This document shows, one piece after another, positions 42,328 to 50,136 of a stretch of 64,000 nt of DNA. Position 1 is the first letter of the stretch, and each line of letters starts with the position of its first letter. The translations under genes and the position numbers were made by a program. The notes beneath the pieces are model-generated. The model saw nothing but the letters and a program-made list of their open reading frames with translations. It made no database searches and was not told where the DNA came from. Origin of the DNA: Caccovicinus sp051878975 (GTDB lineage Bacteria > Bacillota > Clostridia > Lachnospirales > Lachnospiraceae); assembly GCA_051878975.1 (NCBI GenBank), contig JBJELD010000041.1:62001-126000 (forward strand), in the 5' to 3' direction.

Positions 42328-43470
42328 TTATTTTGCTGGATAGTAGATGACTTTACTCTCCAGATAACCCTCTTTTTCAAGTTTTTCGATATTCATTCTG
42401 GTCGGAATGCCCGGAATGTCGGTCCGGCAGAAGAATTTGCTGTCGTGTGCTTCCGGCACATTCAGCATGTATTCTGCAACCGGGCGGCTGATTGGTTCAT
42501 GATACTCTACGCGCTCGTTTTCATTATACAGACAGCCGAAGTATGCGTTCAGTGCGGCGCGTCCGCCGGAGGAGAAAGTAACCCCGTGTTCTCTTGCCAT
42601 GTCGCGGATGCGGATCAGGTCGTCGATCCGGCTCATTCTTCCCAGAGAAGGCTGCAGATGGTCAACGCCCTTTTCGATGTAGGTTTCATATGCGTAGGAA
42701 ATCCGCATGGATTCGCCAAAAGCAATTGGCATCGGAACGCCCATTTCTTTCAGCCTTTTGATTCCGTTCATATCATGAGAGTGGATCGGCTCTTCAAACC
42801 ACTCCAGATTGTACGGTGCAGCCAGCTGAGCAAATTTCCAGGCGTTTTCCACATCCCACCGCTGGTTTGCATCGACTGCGATTCCGATGTGATCGCCAAC
42901 GGCCGCTCTTACCTTTTCCAGGCGGCGGATATCACGCTCCATATCCTTGCCTTCGCCGCTTCCGACTTTGAATTTGACGGTGTGGAAACCTTCTTCCACG
43001 TAGCGAACCATATCCTCGACCAGTTCCTCGTCGGAAAGCAGAAGGGAACCACCTCCCTTATATGCAGCAGCCCAGTCCTTCTCAGCACCCAGGAAGCGGT
43101 GGATCGGCTGCCCGGCCCGCTGTGCCAGAATATCCAGCATCATCAGATCCACGGCCCCTACGTCAACGGCCTGTCCGCTCTGGAAACCGCTGTTCCGGAT
43201 TTTCCAGTACAGAGAATGCCGCCAGTCGTTATAGCTCATTTCTTCCCCGGTCAGAAGACGAGGAAGCATTTCCTTTACGAAATTTCTTCCGACAGAATGG
43301 TGCGCGCAGGCACCTGTCTGATCGTAAAGCTCCAGACATCCCTGCTCCGGTGCAAACTGTCCCATTCCGCCGGTTCCGTCTTTAAATGGACGAGGAAGCG
43401 GGATCGGTCTGAAGTTGTAGTAAACCGCTTTTGTAAACCGGATCTTGTCTTCAAAATTAAACTGAAACAT
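42328..43470 (-). CDS. Enolase-superfamily enzyme (mandelate racemase/acid-sugar dehydratase group)
   Basis: Start ATG 43470 with GGGAGGATAAT; 380 residues. A capping domain is followed by a TIM barrel with the base motif VKFKVGSG, and metal ligands in VDANQRWD, EWFEEPI and FGESM. The barrel end reads QPSLGRMSRIDD. The superfamily abstracts a proton next to a carboxylate; members of this group dehydrate or racemise aldonic and aldaric acids. The usual His-Asp pair is not obvious, so the exact reaction is open. Cotranscribed with a solute-binding protein and divergent from a PrpR-N regulator. Confidence 0.85.
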   Translation of the reverse strand: MFQFNFEDKIRFTKAVYYNFRPIPLPRPFKDGTGGMGQFAPEQGCLELYDQTGACAHHSVGRNFVKEMLPRLLTGEEMSYNDWRHSLYWKIRNSGFQSGQAVDVGAVDLMMLDILAQRAGQPIHRFLGAEKDWAAAYKGGGSLLLSDEELVEDMVRYVEEGFHTVKFKVGSGEGKDMERDIRRLEKVRAAVGDHIGIAVDANQRWDVENAWKFAQLAAPYNLEWFEEPIHSHDMNGIKRLKEMGVPMPIAFGESMRISYAYETYIEKGVDHLQPSLGRMSRIDDLIRIRDMAREHGVTFSSGGRAALNAYFGCLYNENERVEYHEPISRPVAEYMLNVPEAHDSKFFCRTDIPGIPTRMNIEKLEKEGYLESKVIYYPAK

Positions 43471-43501
43471 ATTATCCTCCCTTTTTTTCTCTGATAATTT
43501 C

Positions 43502-43529
43502 AGTATACGTTTTTTTCGTTTTTTCTCAA
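43502..43529 (-). promoter_or_regulatory. sigma-A promoter of the enolase-binding protein operon
   Basis: On the minus strand TTGAGA (43529-43524), 16 bases, TATACT (43507-43502). The 21-base palindrome lies about 20 bases upstream of the -35, a usual activator position. Confidence 0.6.
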
Positions 43530-43547
43530 CTTCCATTCTGACTAAAA

Positions 43548-43568
43548 TTGCTGAAAAAATTTCAGCAA
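43548..43568. promoter_or_regulatory. Perfect palindrome, candidate operator
   Basis: Arms TTGCTGAAA and TTTCAGCAA are separated by AAA, between the divergent enolase operon and regulator. A second dyad, TTTTGAA (43586-43592) with TTCAAAA (43602-43608), overlaps the regulator's own -35. Both are candidate binding sites for that regulator. Confidence 0.55.
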
Positions 43569-43587
43569 TATCACTTAGAATTTCATT

Positions 43588-43616
43588 TTGAAAGAAAATA
43601 CTTCAAAATCTATCAT
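43588..43616 (+). promoter_or_regulatory. sigma-A promoter of the PrpR-N regulator gene
   Basis: TTGAAA (43588-43593), 17 bases, TATCAT (43611-43616). No -24/-12 (GG/GC) sigma-54 promoter was seen in this gap. Confidence 0.55.
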
Positions 43617-43764
43617 TTTACGTTTCTAATTGAAAAGAAAAAAACATGAATTTCAAAAAAACAGGGAAAAGCAGTTGAGCAGGCTGCAGGATTCCGATAT
43701 AATAAGCAGAGAATGTGAAATCAGAAGAAACAGGTCAGTATGTGACAGAGAAATGGAGGGGCTT

Positions 43765-45693
43765 ATGTCAGGCATTGCGCTGTTTGCACCGGATGAAAAT
43801 ATTTATAATCAGGCACGAAAGCTTTTGGAAGGCCGGAACGGCCATCATATCCGGATCGTGAAGTGTATTCGCACTTCGGAGTCGATTCAGGAGGCCAGGG
43901 ATGCCCTGGAGCAGGGGGCCAATATCATTATTGCCAGAGGGCGGCAGGCACATTTTATCCGCCAGGATACCAATATTCCTGTGGTGGAAATCCAGCTGAC
44001 GGCACAGGAGCTGGGGCTTTTAATCCGTCAGGGAAAGCAGCTTCTGAATAAGGAATTTATTACCGTCGGGCTGTTCGGCTGGGGCAATATGTTCTGCAAC
44101 ACGGATCATTTTGATGAGCTGTTTCACATCAAGCTTCATACCTATATGCTGAAGAGCGACAATGACTGGCAGAAATATATACTGGAGGCGCAGGAAGCAG
44201 GCTGTGAACTGGTCATCGGCGGACGCTCCATTCTCCAGTATGATGCGTTAATGAATATTCCGCACCTTTACCTGAGCGGAACAGAGGAATCCCTGCGGAC
44301 AGCCATAGATACGGCAGAGCAGCTGTTTGAGATGGCAGAAAACGAGCAGCGGAATCAGGCGCAGTTTTCTGCCGTCCTGTACAGCGCGACTAACGGTATC
44401 ATGAAAATCAGCAATGCCGGCAGAGTTCTGCTGGTCAACCGGACGATGGAGGACATGCTGGACTGTCAGGCAGAGCAGGCTATGGGACAGCCGGTTTCTT
44501 CTCTTCTTACTGGATTGGATATGGGAAAGATCAATGAGGTGCTGAACGGGAAACTGGAAAATTATTCTGGATTTACGGTCTGCGGCGGGCGCAAGATTCT
44601 GGTGGTGGCAGAACCCATTGTGGTTGCCAGGCAGATTGACGGCGCCATTATTTCCTGCACCAATCTGGTTCAGATGAACACGACAGAAAACCTGCCCATG
44701 AAGGAACAGCTCCTGAAGGGAAACATTGCAATGGCCAACTTTGATTCGATTTCCTCTCTGTTTCCGGATCTGGCACCGGTATTTGAACGTGCAAAGGTTT
44801 ATGCGCTTTCCCCCAGCCCGATGCTGGTGGAGGCCACCTCCGGTCCGGAGCTGGAAATGCTGGTACAGAGTATCCATAATCAGAGCATTCGAAAAAGCGG
44901 GCCGTTTATCATAATCAGCATGGCCGGCCTGACGGAGCAGCAGCAGGAATGGGTCCTTTTGGGGAATCCGAAAACCGGCGAGCGGGGCGCGCTGCAGGAC
45001 GCCAATCATGGCACACTGGTGATTCAAAGCATCGACAAGCTGACGCTCCCGCTTCAGTATCAGCTGGTTAAGATTATCCGGTCCAAAAAGATCAGCTACG
45101 GCACCAGCCTGTCGCAGGTCAAGGTAATCGACGTACGGATTATTGCAACCACCGGAAAGAACCTTTCCAAGCTGCGCAAGCAGTTTTTATTCCGCTCGGA
45201 CCTGCTGTTTATGCTGAAGGCGCTGCGGGTCCGCATTCCGAGTCTGAAGGACCGGCCCCGGGATATCGAGCATATGCTGGATATCTTTATCAAGGAATTT
45301 TCCCGTCAGTATTCCCGTTACCATGTACTCTCCGAAGGCGCCCGGAAGGCGATTTTAAATTATTCCTGGGAGGGAAATGTGATCCAGCTTCAGGCATTCT
45401 GTGAGCGGATGATTCTGACGGTGCAGAAGCGGACGATTTCAGAGGAATACGTCCGGGAGCTTCTGACGGAATTGTATCAGCAGGATTCCGGCATTTTCGA
45501 TGAGCCGGCGGAGCTGTCTTTTGAGACCGAGTCCTCCGTTCATCTGCTGCCGCCGGAGACAGAAGATCCGATCTGCAATCTGATTGTGACGACTCTGCGG
45601 AAAAATCACGGAAACCGGAAGCAGACGGCCCAGGAGCTGAAGATGAGCACCACCACGCTCTGGAGAAAGATGAAGGCGTATCACATTGACTGA
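43765..45693 (+). CDS. PrpR-N/PAS regulator with degenerate sigma-54 ATPase domain and Fis-type HTH
   Basis: The start is ATG 43765 after GGAGGGG; a longer frame begins upstream at a TTG inside the promoter region and is rejected. Domains in order over 642 residues: PrpR-N sensor (about 1-185; ARGRQAHFIRQDTNIPVVEI), PAS (about 205-310; NGIMKISNAGRVLLVN), an NtrC-like AAA+ domain (about 330-560), and a Fis-type HTH (NRKQTAQELKMSTTTLWRKM) at the end. In the AAA+ domain, Walker A (GETGTGKE) reads EATSGPELE, GAFTGA is lost (PKTGERGAL), and Walker B reads TLVIQSIDK. It cannot be a normal ATP-driven sigma-54 activator. It probably controls the divergent sugar-acid operon. Confidence 0.85.
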   Translation: MSGIALFAPDENIYNQARKLLEGRNGHHIRIVKCIRTSESIQEARDALEQGANIIIARGRQAHFIRQDTNIPVVEIQLTAQELGLLIRQGKQLLNKEFITVGLFGWGNMFCNTDHFDELFHIKLHTYMLKSDNDWQKYILEAQEAGCELVIGGRSILQYDALMNIPHLYLSGTEESLRTAIDTAEQLFEMAENEQRNQAQFSAVLYSATNGIMKISNAGRVLLVNRTMEDMLDCQAEQAMGQPVSSLLTGLDMGKINEVLNGKLENYSGFTVCGGRKILVVAEPIVVARQIDGAIISCTNLVQMNTTENLPMKEQLLKGNIAMANFDSISSLFPDLAPVFERAKVYALSPSPMLVEATSGPELEMLVQSIHNQSIRKSGPFIIISMAGLTEQQQEWVLLGNPKTGERGALQDANHGTLVIQSIDKLTLPLQYQLVKIIRSKKISYGTSLSQVKVIDVRIIATTGKNLSKLRKQFLFRSDLLFMLKALRVRIPSLKDRPRDIEHMLDIFIKEFSRQYSRYHVLSEGARKAILNYSWEGNVIQLQAFCERMILTVQKRTISEEYVRELLTELYQQDSGIFDEPAELSFETESSVHLLPPETEDPICNLIVTTLRKNHGNRKQTAQELKMSTTTLWRKMKAYHID

Positions 45694-45715
45694 AACCTTT
45701 CCTATGTGCTATACT
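45686..45715 (+). promoter_or_regulatory. Promoter of the cyclophilin gene
   Basis: TTGACT (45686-45691), 18 bases, TATACT (45710-45715) with an upstream TG. It overlaps the regulator stop codon. Confidence 0.6.
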
Positions 45716-45748
45716 GGATCAAAATACGAAGACAGCAAGGAGAAAAAA

Positions 45749-46267
45749 ATGAAAAATCCGATTGTTACATTTGAGATGGAAAACGGCGACATCATCAAAG
45801 CCGAGCTGTATCCGGAGGTTGCTCCGAATACGGTAAACAATTTTATCAGCCTGGTGAACAAGGGCTTCTATGACGGCCTGATCTTTCACCGCGTGATTGC
45901 CGGTTTTATGATTCAGGGCGGATGCCCGAACGGAAACGGCATGGGCGGTCCGGGCTACTCCATTAAGGGCGAATTTAACCAGAACGGCTTCCAGAATGAC
46001 CTGCGTCATACGCCGGGTGTTCTTTCCATGGCGAGAGCCATGTCACCGAATTCTGCAGGTTCCCAGTTCTTTATCATGCATGAGGCGGCACCGCATCTGG
46101 ACGGTGCTTACGCAGCATTCGGACAAGTAATCGAAGGCATGGATGTGGTAAATAAGATTGCAGCAGTCCGCACCGATTACAGCGACCGGCCGATGAAGCC
46201 GCAGAAGATGGCGAAGGTTACGGTGGAAACCTTTGGTGAAACCTATCCGGAGCCGGAAACCTGCTGA
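45749..46267 (+). CDS. Cyclophilin-type peptidyl-prolyl isomerase
   Basis: ATG 45749 after CAAGGAG; 172 residues. Active-site landmarks FHRVIAGFMIQGG near 50, SMARAMSPNSAGSQFFI near 95 and LDGAYAAFGQV near 120 are all present. No signal peptide, so cytoplasmic. It speeds proline cis-trans folding steps. The GNAT gene follows after four bases. Confidence 0.95.
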   Translation: MKNPIVTFEMENGDIIKAELYPEVAPNTVNNFISLVNKGFYDGLIFHRVIAGFMIQGGCPNGNGMGGPGYSIKGEFNQNGFQNDLRHTPGVLSMARAMSPNSAGSQFFIMHEAAPHLDGAYAAFGQVIEGMDVVNKIAAVRTDYSDRPMKPQKMAKVTVETFGETYPEPETC

Positions 46268-46271
46268 TGCC

Positions 46272-47018
46272 ATGGTAAGGGAACGTCTGGTCATCATAGA
46301 AAATAAAACGTATCCCGTCGTGATTTCCGATGAACAGGAGGCTCTTCTGGCTGCGAAAGCGGCCGGAAGAGCCGTTCTTGGCTTCTGGGATCCTGCAGAG
46401 CCGGAAAAAGCACCATTTGGAGTCCCATATCTGATGGAACGGGGAGCGGAGATTTCAGAAGAATTTCTGGAGCGGATTGTCCGTCGTCAGGAGGGGCTTG
46501 CGTGGAACCTGGCAGAGACAAAGCGTCTGCTTGTGAGGGAGCTGAAGGCAGAGGACTGGGAGACTGTACGGGAGCTTCAGAAAGAGCCGGATGTCTGCGG
46601 CCCGGGATTTTCCTGCCGGGAGGCATTTGAAGCTTATCTGCGGGTGCAGTATCCTTTGTATGAATACGGACTCTGGGCGGTGACGGAGAAGCACACCGGC
46701 CGCCTGATCGGAGCTGCGGGATACTGGAATCTGAATGAGGAGGAGCTGCCGAAAAAGCCGGAGGCATCCGCTGTGGAGACCGGCTACTGGATTCGGCCGG
46801 GAGAGCGGCGAAAGGGCTTTGCAGCGGAGGCCATGACGGCTGTGCTGCAGGAAGCAGACCGCCGCGGCTGCAGTCCGGTATACGCAAAAATCCGGGAGGA
46901 CAATCTTCCCTCCCGGAATCTGGCGGTAAAATTAGGATTTCACAGAGTGCTCGGCACTACGGATTCAGCAGGAAACGGATCCAGGCAATGGTATTGTCGA
47001 TATGCTCCGAATTGCTGA
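46272..47018 (+). CDS. GNAT family N-acetyltransferase
   Basis: 248 residues from ATG 46272. An N-terminal extension of about 85 residues precedes a GNAT domain (LLVRELKAEDWETVREL) with the acetyl-CoA loop YWIRPGERRKGFAAEAM near 175 and NLPSRNLAVKLGFHRV near 215. It resembles RimJ/RimL-type acetyltransferases; target unknown. It follows cyclophilin closely, with translation likely coupled. Its 3' end overlaps the convergent gene at 46957 by 62 bases. Confidence 0.85.
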   Translation: MVRERLVIIENKTYPVVISDEQEALLAAKAAGRAVLGFWDPAEPEKAPFGVPYLMERGAEISEEFLERIVRRQEGLAWNLAETKRLLVRELKAEDWETVRELQKEPDVCGPGFSCREAFEAYLRVQYPLYEYGLWAVTEKHTGRLIGAAGYWNLNEEELPKKPEASAVETGYWIRPGERRKGFAAEAMTAVLQEADRRGCSPVYAKIREDNLPSRNLAVKLGFHRVLGTTDSAGNGSRQWYCRYAPNC

Positions 47019-47640
47019 TGATGCCCATGCAGCAGGGCGTGATCTGTACGCTGGTTTCCTGCGGAAAACGGGTGTGATTCAGATCAATGGCGTAGGCATG
47101 TTCCGTCCCGTCGGCGCCCTCTGCGTAGAGAGCGGTCTCCTTGACCTGCTGCCACAGGTCATCGGGAAGGGCCTGTTCCAGATCCAGGAAGGCATCCATT
47201 TCCGCATAATGTCCCAGCGTGGCAGAATCGGTGATCATGGCATCCAGATCTTTTCCGGATACAAGGGCCGAAATCTTTGCCATGCTGGCATAATCCATCT
47301 CGGAGGATCCATTTTCTCCAAAGGATAAGGTCAGGCTCTCGCCTTCGATCAGATCCTTTTTCCCGAAATTCATGTAGGCTTTGAACTGCTCATTGAGTGG
47401 TTCAAATTCTGCATGGTAGGGATTCTGATTGTTGACCACCAGATAATACAGCTGACTGGTGAAGGTCCGGTTATAAAAAATGGTTGCGATCAGATAGATG
47501 CAGAGGAGGATGCAGGCCAGGCCAAGCATGTGCAGCTTATAGTATTCCCAGACATACCAGATCCGGTCTCCCCAGGACATGTGTTTTAATTTTTCTTTTT
47601 CCTGTCTGCCTTCTTCACGCAGACGCTCTTTGAATGACAT
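46957..47640 (-). CDS. Membrane-anchored protein with solute-binding-protein-like domain, unrecognised
   Basis: Start ATG 47640 after GAGGTG; 227 residues. A charged cytoplasmic N-terminus (residues 1-35) is followed by one helix (about 40-58; MLGLACILLCIYLIATIFY) and an extracellular part. The segment SGKDLDAMITDSATLGHYAEM then DAFLDLEQALPDD looks like the C-terminal lobe of family 1 solute-binding proteins, but the whole is half the normal length. It is divergent from a YesL-family gene, which often accompanies sugar uptake systems. Function unknown. Confidence 0.65.
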   Translation of the reverse strand: MSFKERLREEGRQEKEKLKHMSWGDRIWYVWEYYKLHMLGLACILLCIYLIATIFYNRTFTSQLYYLVVNNQNPYHAEFEPLNEQFKAYMNFGKKDLIEGESLTLSFGENGSSEMDYASMAKISALVSGKDLDAMITDSATLGHYAEMDAFLDLEQALPDDLWQQVKETALYAEGADGTEHAYAIDLNHTRFPQETSVQITPCCMGIISNSEHIDNTIAWIRFLLNP

Positions 47641-47727
47641 GATCAGCACCTCATTTTTCTTTTTTCCGCCATTATATCACAATTTTTCGACAGATACTGT
47701 AAAAATTTTATGAAATTCCCAAGATAA

Positions 47728-47756
47728 TTGCTTTTTTCCAAAAAGTTCGGTATACT
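47728..47756 (+). promoter_or_regulatory. sigma-A promoter of the YesL-family gene
   Basis: TTGCTT (47728-47733), 17 bases, TATACT (47751-47756). Confidence 0.6.
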
Positions 47757-47847
47757 GGGGAGAGACAGATACCGGCTTGGCCAAAATGGGCCGCTGCCGG
47801 GACATTTTTAAGACGATTTCTATAATTTCAGAAAAGAGGTTGCAAGA

Positions 47848-48582
47848 ATGCTTCAAGGTTTTTTTAATTATGACAATCCGGTTTGGCGCTTTATCGGAAA
47901 ATTTGCGGATCTGATCCTTCTGAATATCCTCTGGATCCTCTGCAGTATTCCGATTTTTACGATCGGCGCTTCGACGACGGCGGTTTATTATGTGACGCTG
48001 AAGCTGGTACGCGATGAAGACGGCTATACCATCCGATCGTTTTTTAAGTCCTTTAAGGAAAATTTCAAGCAGGCTACGATCATCTGGCTGCTGGTGCTGG
48101 TGACGGGAATCATCCTGGGCGTAGATCTGTATTTCTTTCAGAAGGTGCTGGCCGGCAGCTCTATTCTGCGCACGATCTTTACTGCAGTGATCGGTGCGGT
48201 GGCGATTATCTGGGTCTTTACCGTCAGCTATGTGTTCCCGGTACAGTGCCGCTTTTATAATCCGGTGAAGAAGACCGTGTTTAATGCGTTTTTCATGTCT
48301 GTCCGCCATTTTGGTCAGACCTTCTGTATGCTGGTGCTGGATGCGGCGCTGGTGGTGCTTGGTTATATTTCTTTTTATTATGCACCGCAGTTTTCGATCC
48401 TGCTGCTGCTGTTTGGATTTCCGCTGACCGCATTCCTGAATTCCTACATTTTAAACAGCGTATTCAACAAATATATTCCGAAGGATACGGAGCATGAAGA
48501 TGACGGCACGCTGCGCCCGATTCTGGAGGATGTGAAGCTTTCTGTCAACCCGGAAAATCCGGATGATCCGGAAAAGCAGTAA
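47848..48582 (+). CDS. YesL family (DUF624) membrane protein
   Basis: 244 residues with five or six helices and the DUF624 start FFNYDNPVWRFIGKFADL, then NILWILCSIPIFTIGASTTA. YesL-type proteins are found beside sugar ABC transporters and two-component systems in Firmicutes; their role is unknown. AAAGAGG precedes the ATG. Terminator follows. Confidence 0.85.
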   Translation: MLQGFFNYDNPVWRFIGKFADLILLNILWILCSIPIFTIGASTTAVYYVTLKLVRDEDGYTIRSFFKSFKENFKQATIIWLLVLVTGIILGVDLYFFQKVLAGSSILRTIFTAVIGAVAIIWVFTVSYVFPVQCRFYNPVKKTVFNAFFMSVRHFGQTFCMLVLDAALVVLGYISFYYAPQFSILLLLFGFPLTAFLNSYILNSVFNKYIPKDTEHEDDGTLRPILEDVKLSVNPENPDDPEKQ

Positions 48583-48586
48583 ACAG

Positions 48587-48633
48587 AAAAAGGAACGGCA
48601 CTGCCGATGGGATTCGGTGTGCCGTTCCTTTTT
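48587..48633. terminator. Bidirectional terminator between the YesL and PII genes
   Basis: AAAAAGGAACGGCAC (48587-48601) and GTGCCGTTCCTTTTT (48619-48633) form a 15-pair stem. Confidence 0.9.
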
Positions 48634-48646
48634 GGCTGTCTGTATC

Positions 48647-48985
48647 CTACAGAGCCTGTTCGCCGCGCTCGCCGGTACGGATCCGGATCGCATCCTGTAC
48701 GTCATAGACAAAGATTTTTCCGTCGCCATAATTCCCGGTGGTGATCTCTGTCACAACCTTATCAATGATCGCGTTTGCCGCTTCCTCCGGTACCACGGTT
48801 TCCACTTTTACCTTCGGAAGCAGATTGACCGTGTATTCCGTTCCGCGGTAGATCTGTTTGTATCCCTTCTGATTGCCGTAGCCCATGACATTACTGATCA
48901 TGATTCCGCTGGCTTTGCAGCCGGAGAGGATCGTTTTTAAGGTCTCCAGTTTTTCCGGTTTTACAATGATCTCCAGTTTTTTCAT
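48647..48985 (-). CDS. PII family nitrogen regulatory protein
   Basis: 112 residues. The T-loop keeps Tyr51 in RGTEYTVNLLPK, the uridylylation site of GlnB/GlnK, and the B-loop TGNYGDGKIFVYD and C-loop IRIRTGE are intact. PII trimers sense ATP/ADP and 2-oxoglutarate and control nitrogen enzymes or AmtB. No amt, glnD or glnA gene lies nearby, so the partner is unknown; it may belong to the NifI-less orphan group of Clostridia. Confidence 0.93.
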   Translation of the reverse strand: MKKLEIIVKPEKLETLKTILSGCKASGIMISNVMGYGNQKGYKQIYRGTEYTVNLLPKVKVETVVPEEAANAIIDKVVTEITTGNYGDGKIFVYDVQDAIRIRTGERGEQAL

Positions 48986-49100
48986 GGCTGTATCCCTCCA
49001 ATCATTTCCAGCGCTGGTGGTTTCTGTCCACCCATGCTACTGTTAGTATAGCACAGGAATCCGAAAAAAACGAGAAAATTTGGTTTTTTAAGAAAAGTAC

Positions 49101-49129
49101 TTGATATTTTAATTGGATAGGACTATAAT
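49101..49129 (+). promoter_or_regulatory. sigma-A promoter of ispE
   Basis: TTGATA (49101-49106), 17 bases, TATAAT (49124-49129). Confidence 0.7.
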
Positions 49130-49191
49130 TTCTCAACAGAGAACATTGTATACAAAATAATGTATTATAAGAACACAAATACGAGGTTGTC

Positions 49192-50088
49192 ATGATTACA
49201 CATTTAAAATTGAAAGCGTATGGAAAAATTAATCTGGCTCTGGATGTACTGCGAAGAAGAGAAGACGGATATCATGATGTAAGGATGATCATGCAGACCG
49301 TGGGAATCTACGATCAGGTGGATCTGATCTGGAAAAAAGAGCCGGGGGTCACTGTGGAAACAAATCTCAGCTATCTTCCGGTCAATGAGAACAACCTGGT
49401 GTACCAGGCAGCGGAGCTTCTGATGACAGAATTTCAGGTCCGCCAGGGCGTTCACATCCGGCTGAAAAAGTTTCTTCCGGTTGCAGCCGGGATGGCCGGC
49501 GGCAGCAGCGATGCGGCGGCAGTCCTGTTCGGAGTCAACAAGATGTTTCAGCTGGGGCTTTCCCGGGAAGAGCTGATGAAGCGAGGGGTGAAGATCGGTG
49601 CAGATGTGCCGTACTGTGTTCTGCGCGGGACGGCTCTTTCGGAAGGAATCGGCGAGAAGCTGACCCCCCTGCCGCCGATGCCCCAATGTCAGGTGGTGAT
49701 CGCCAAGCCGGGAATTTCCGTTTCCACCAGGTATGTTTATGAAAATCTGCATGCAAACGATCTGAAAAAAGAGCAGCATCCGGATATTGACGGGATGGTG
49801 GAGGCGATCCGGAAACAGGATCTGTATCAGATTGCCGGGAAATTCGGAAATGTGCTGGAGCTGGTGACGGCAGAAAAATATCCGGTTATTGAAACCATCA
49901 AACAGACCATGCGCTCCTGCGGTGCGGTCAATGCACTGATGAGCGGAAGCGGCCCGACGGTGTTCGGACTGTTCGTCAGCCCGCAGGCGGCACAGGCGGC
50001 TTATGAGGAGCTGCGTTACGGCGCTTCTTCGCAGCTGGCAAAGCAGGTGTATCTGACAAACTTCTATAATAATAAAGTACATCAATAG
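49192..50088 (+). CDS. ispE: 4-diphosphocytidyl-2-C-methyl-D-erythritol kinase
   Basis: 298 residues, GHMP kinase fold. AYGKINLALDVLRRREDGYH near the start carries the catalytic Lys and substrate-binding site; PVAAGMAGGSSDAAAVL near 98 is the ATP-binding loop; ALMSGSGPTVFGLF near 250 is the third motif. It phosphorylates CDP-methylerythritol in the MEP route to isoprenoids. A GntR regulator follows by 48 bases. Confidence 0.97.
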   Translation: MITHLKLKAYGKINLALDVLRRREDGYHDVRMIMQTVGIYDQVDLIWKKEPGVTVETNLSYLPVNENNLVYQAAELLMTEFQVRQGVHIRLKKFLPVAAGMAGGSSDAAAVLFGVNKMFQLGLSREELMKRGVKIGADVPYCVLRGTALSEGIGEKLTPLPPMPQCQVVIAKPGISVSTRYVYENLHANDLKKEQHPDIDGMVEAIRKQDLYQIAGKFGNVLELVTAEKYPVIETIKQTMRSCGAVNALMSGSGPTVFGLFVSPQAAQAAYEELRYGASSQLAKQVYLTNFYNNKVHQ

Positions 50089-50136
50089 AATATATCAATC
50101 GAATTCTGGATTCGGATAAAGAGGAGGAGAACTTCC

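Noticed and set aside
42445..43494. 349-codon open frame on the plus strand
   Set aside because: Antisense to the enolase-superfamily gene; no family resemblance and no ribosome site.
43471..43764. sigma-54 (-24/-12) promoter near the PrpR-N regulator
   Set aside because: No GG-N10-GC pair with the usual context was seen; two good sigma-A promoters account for both genes.
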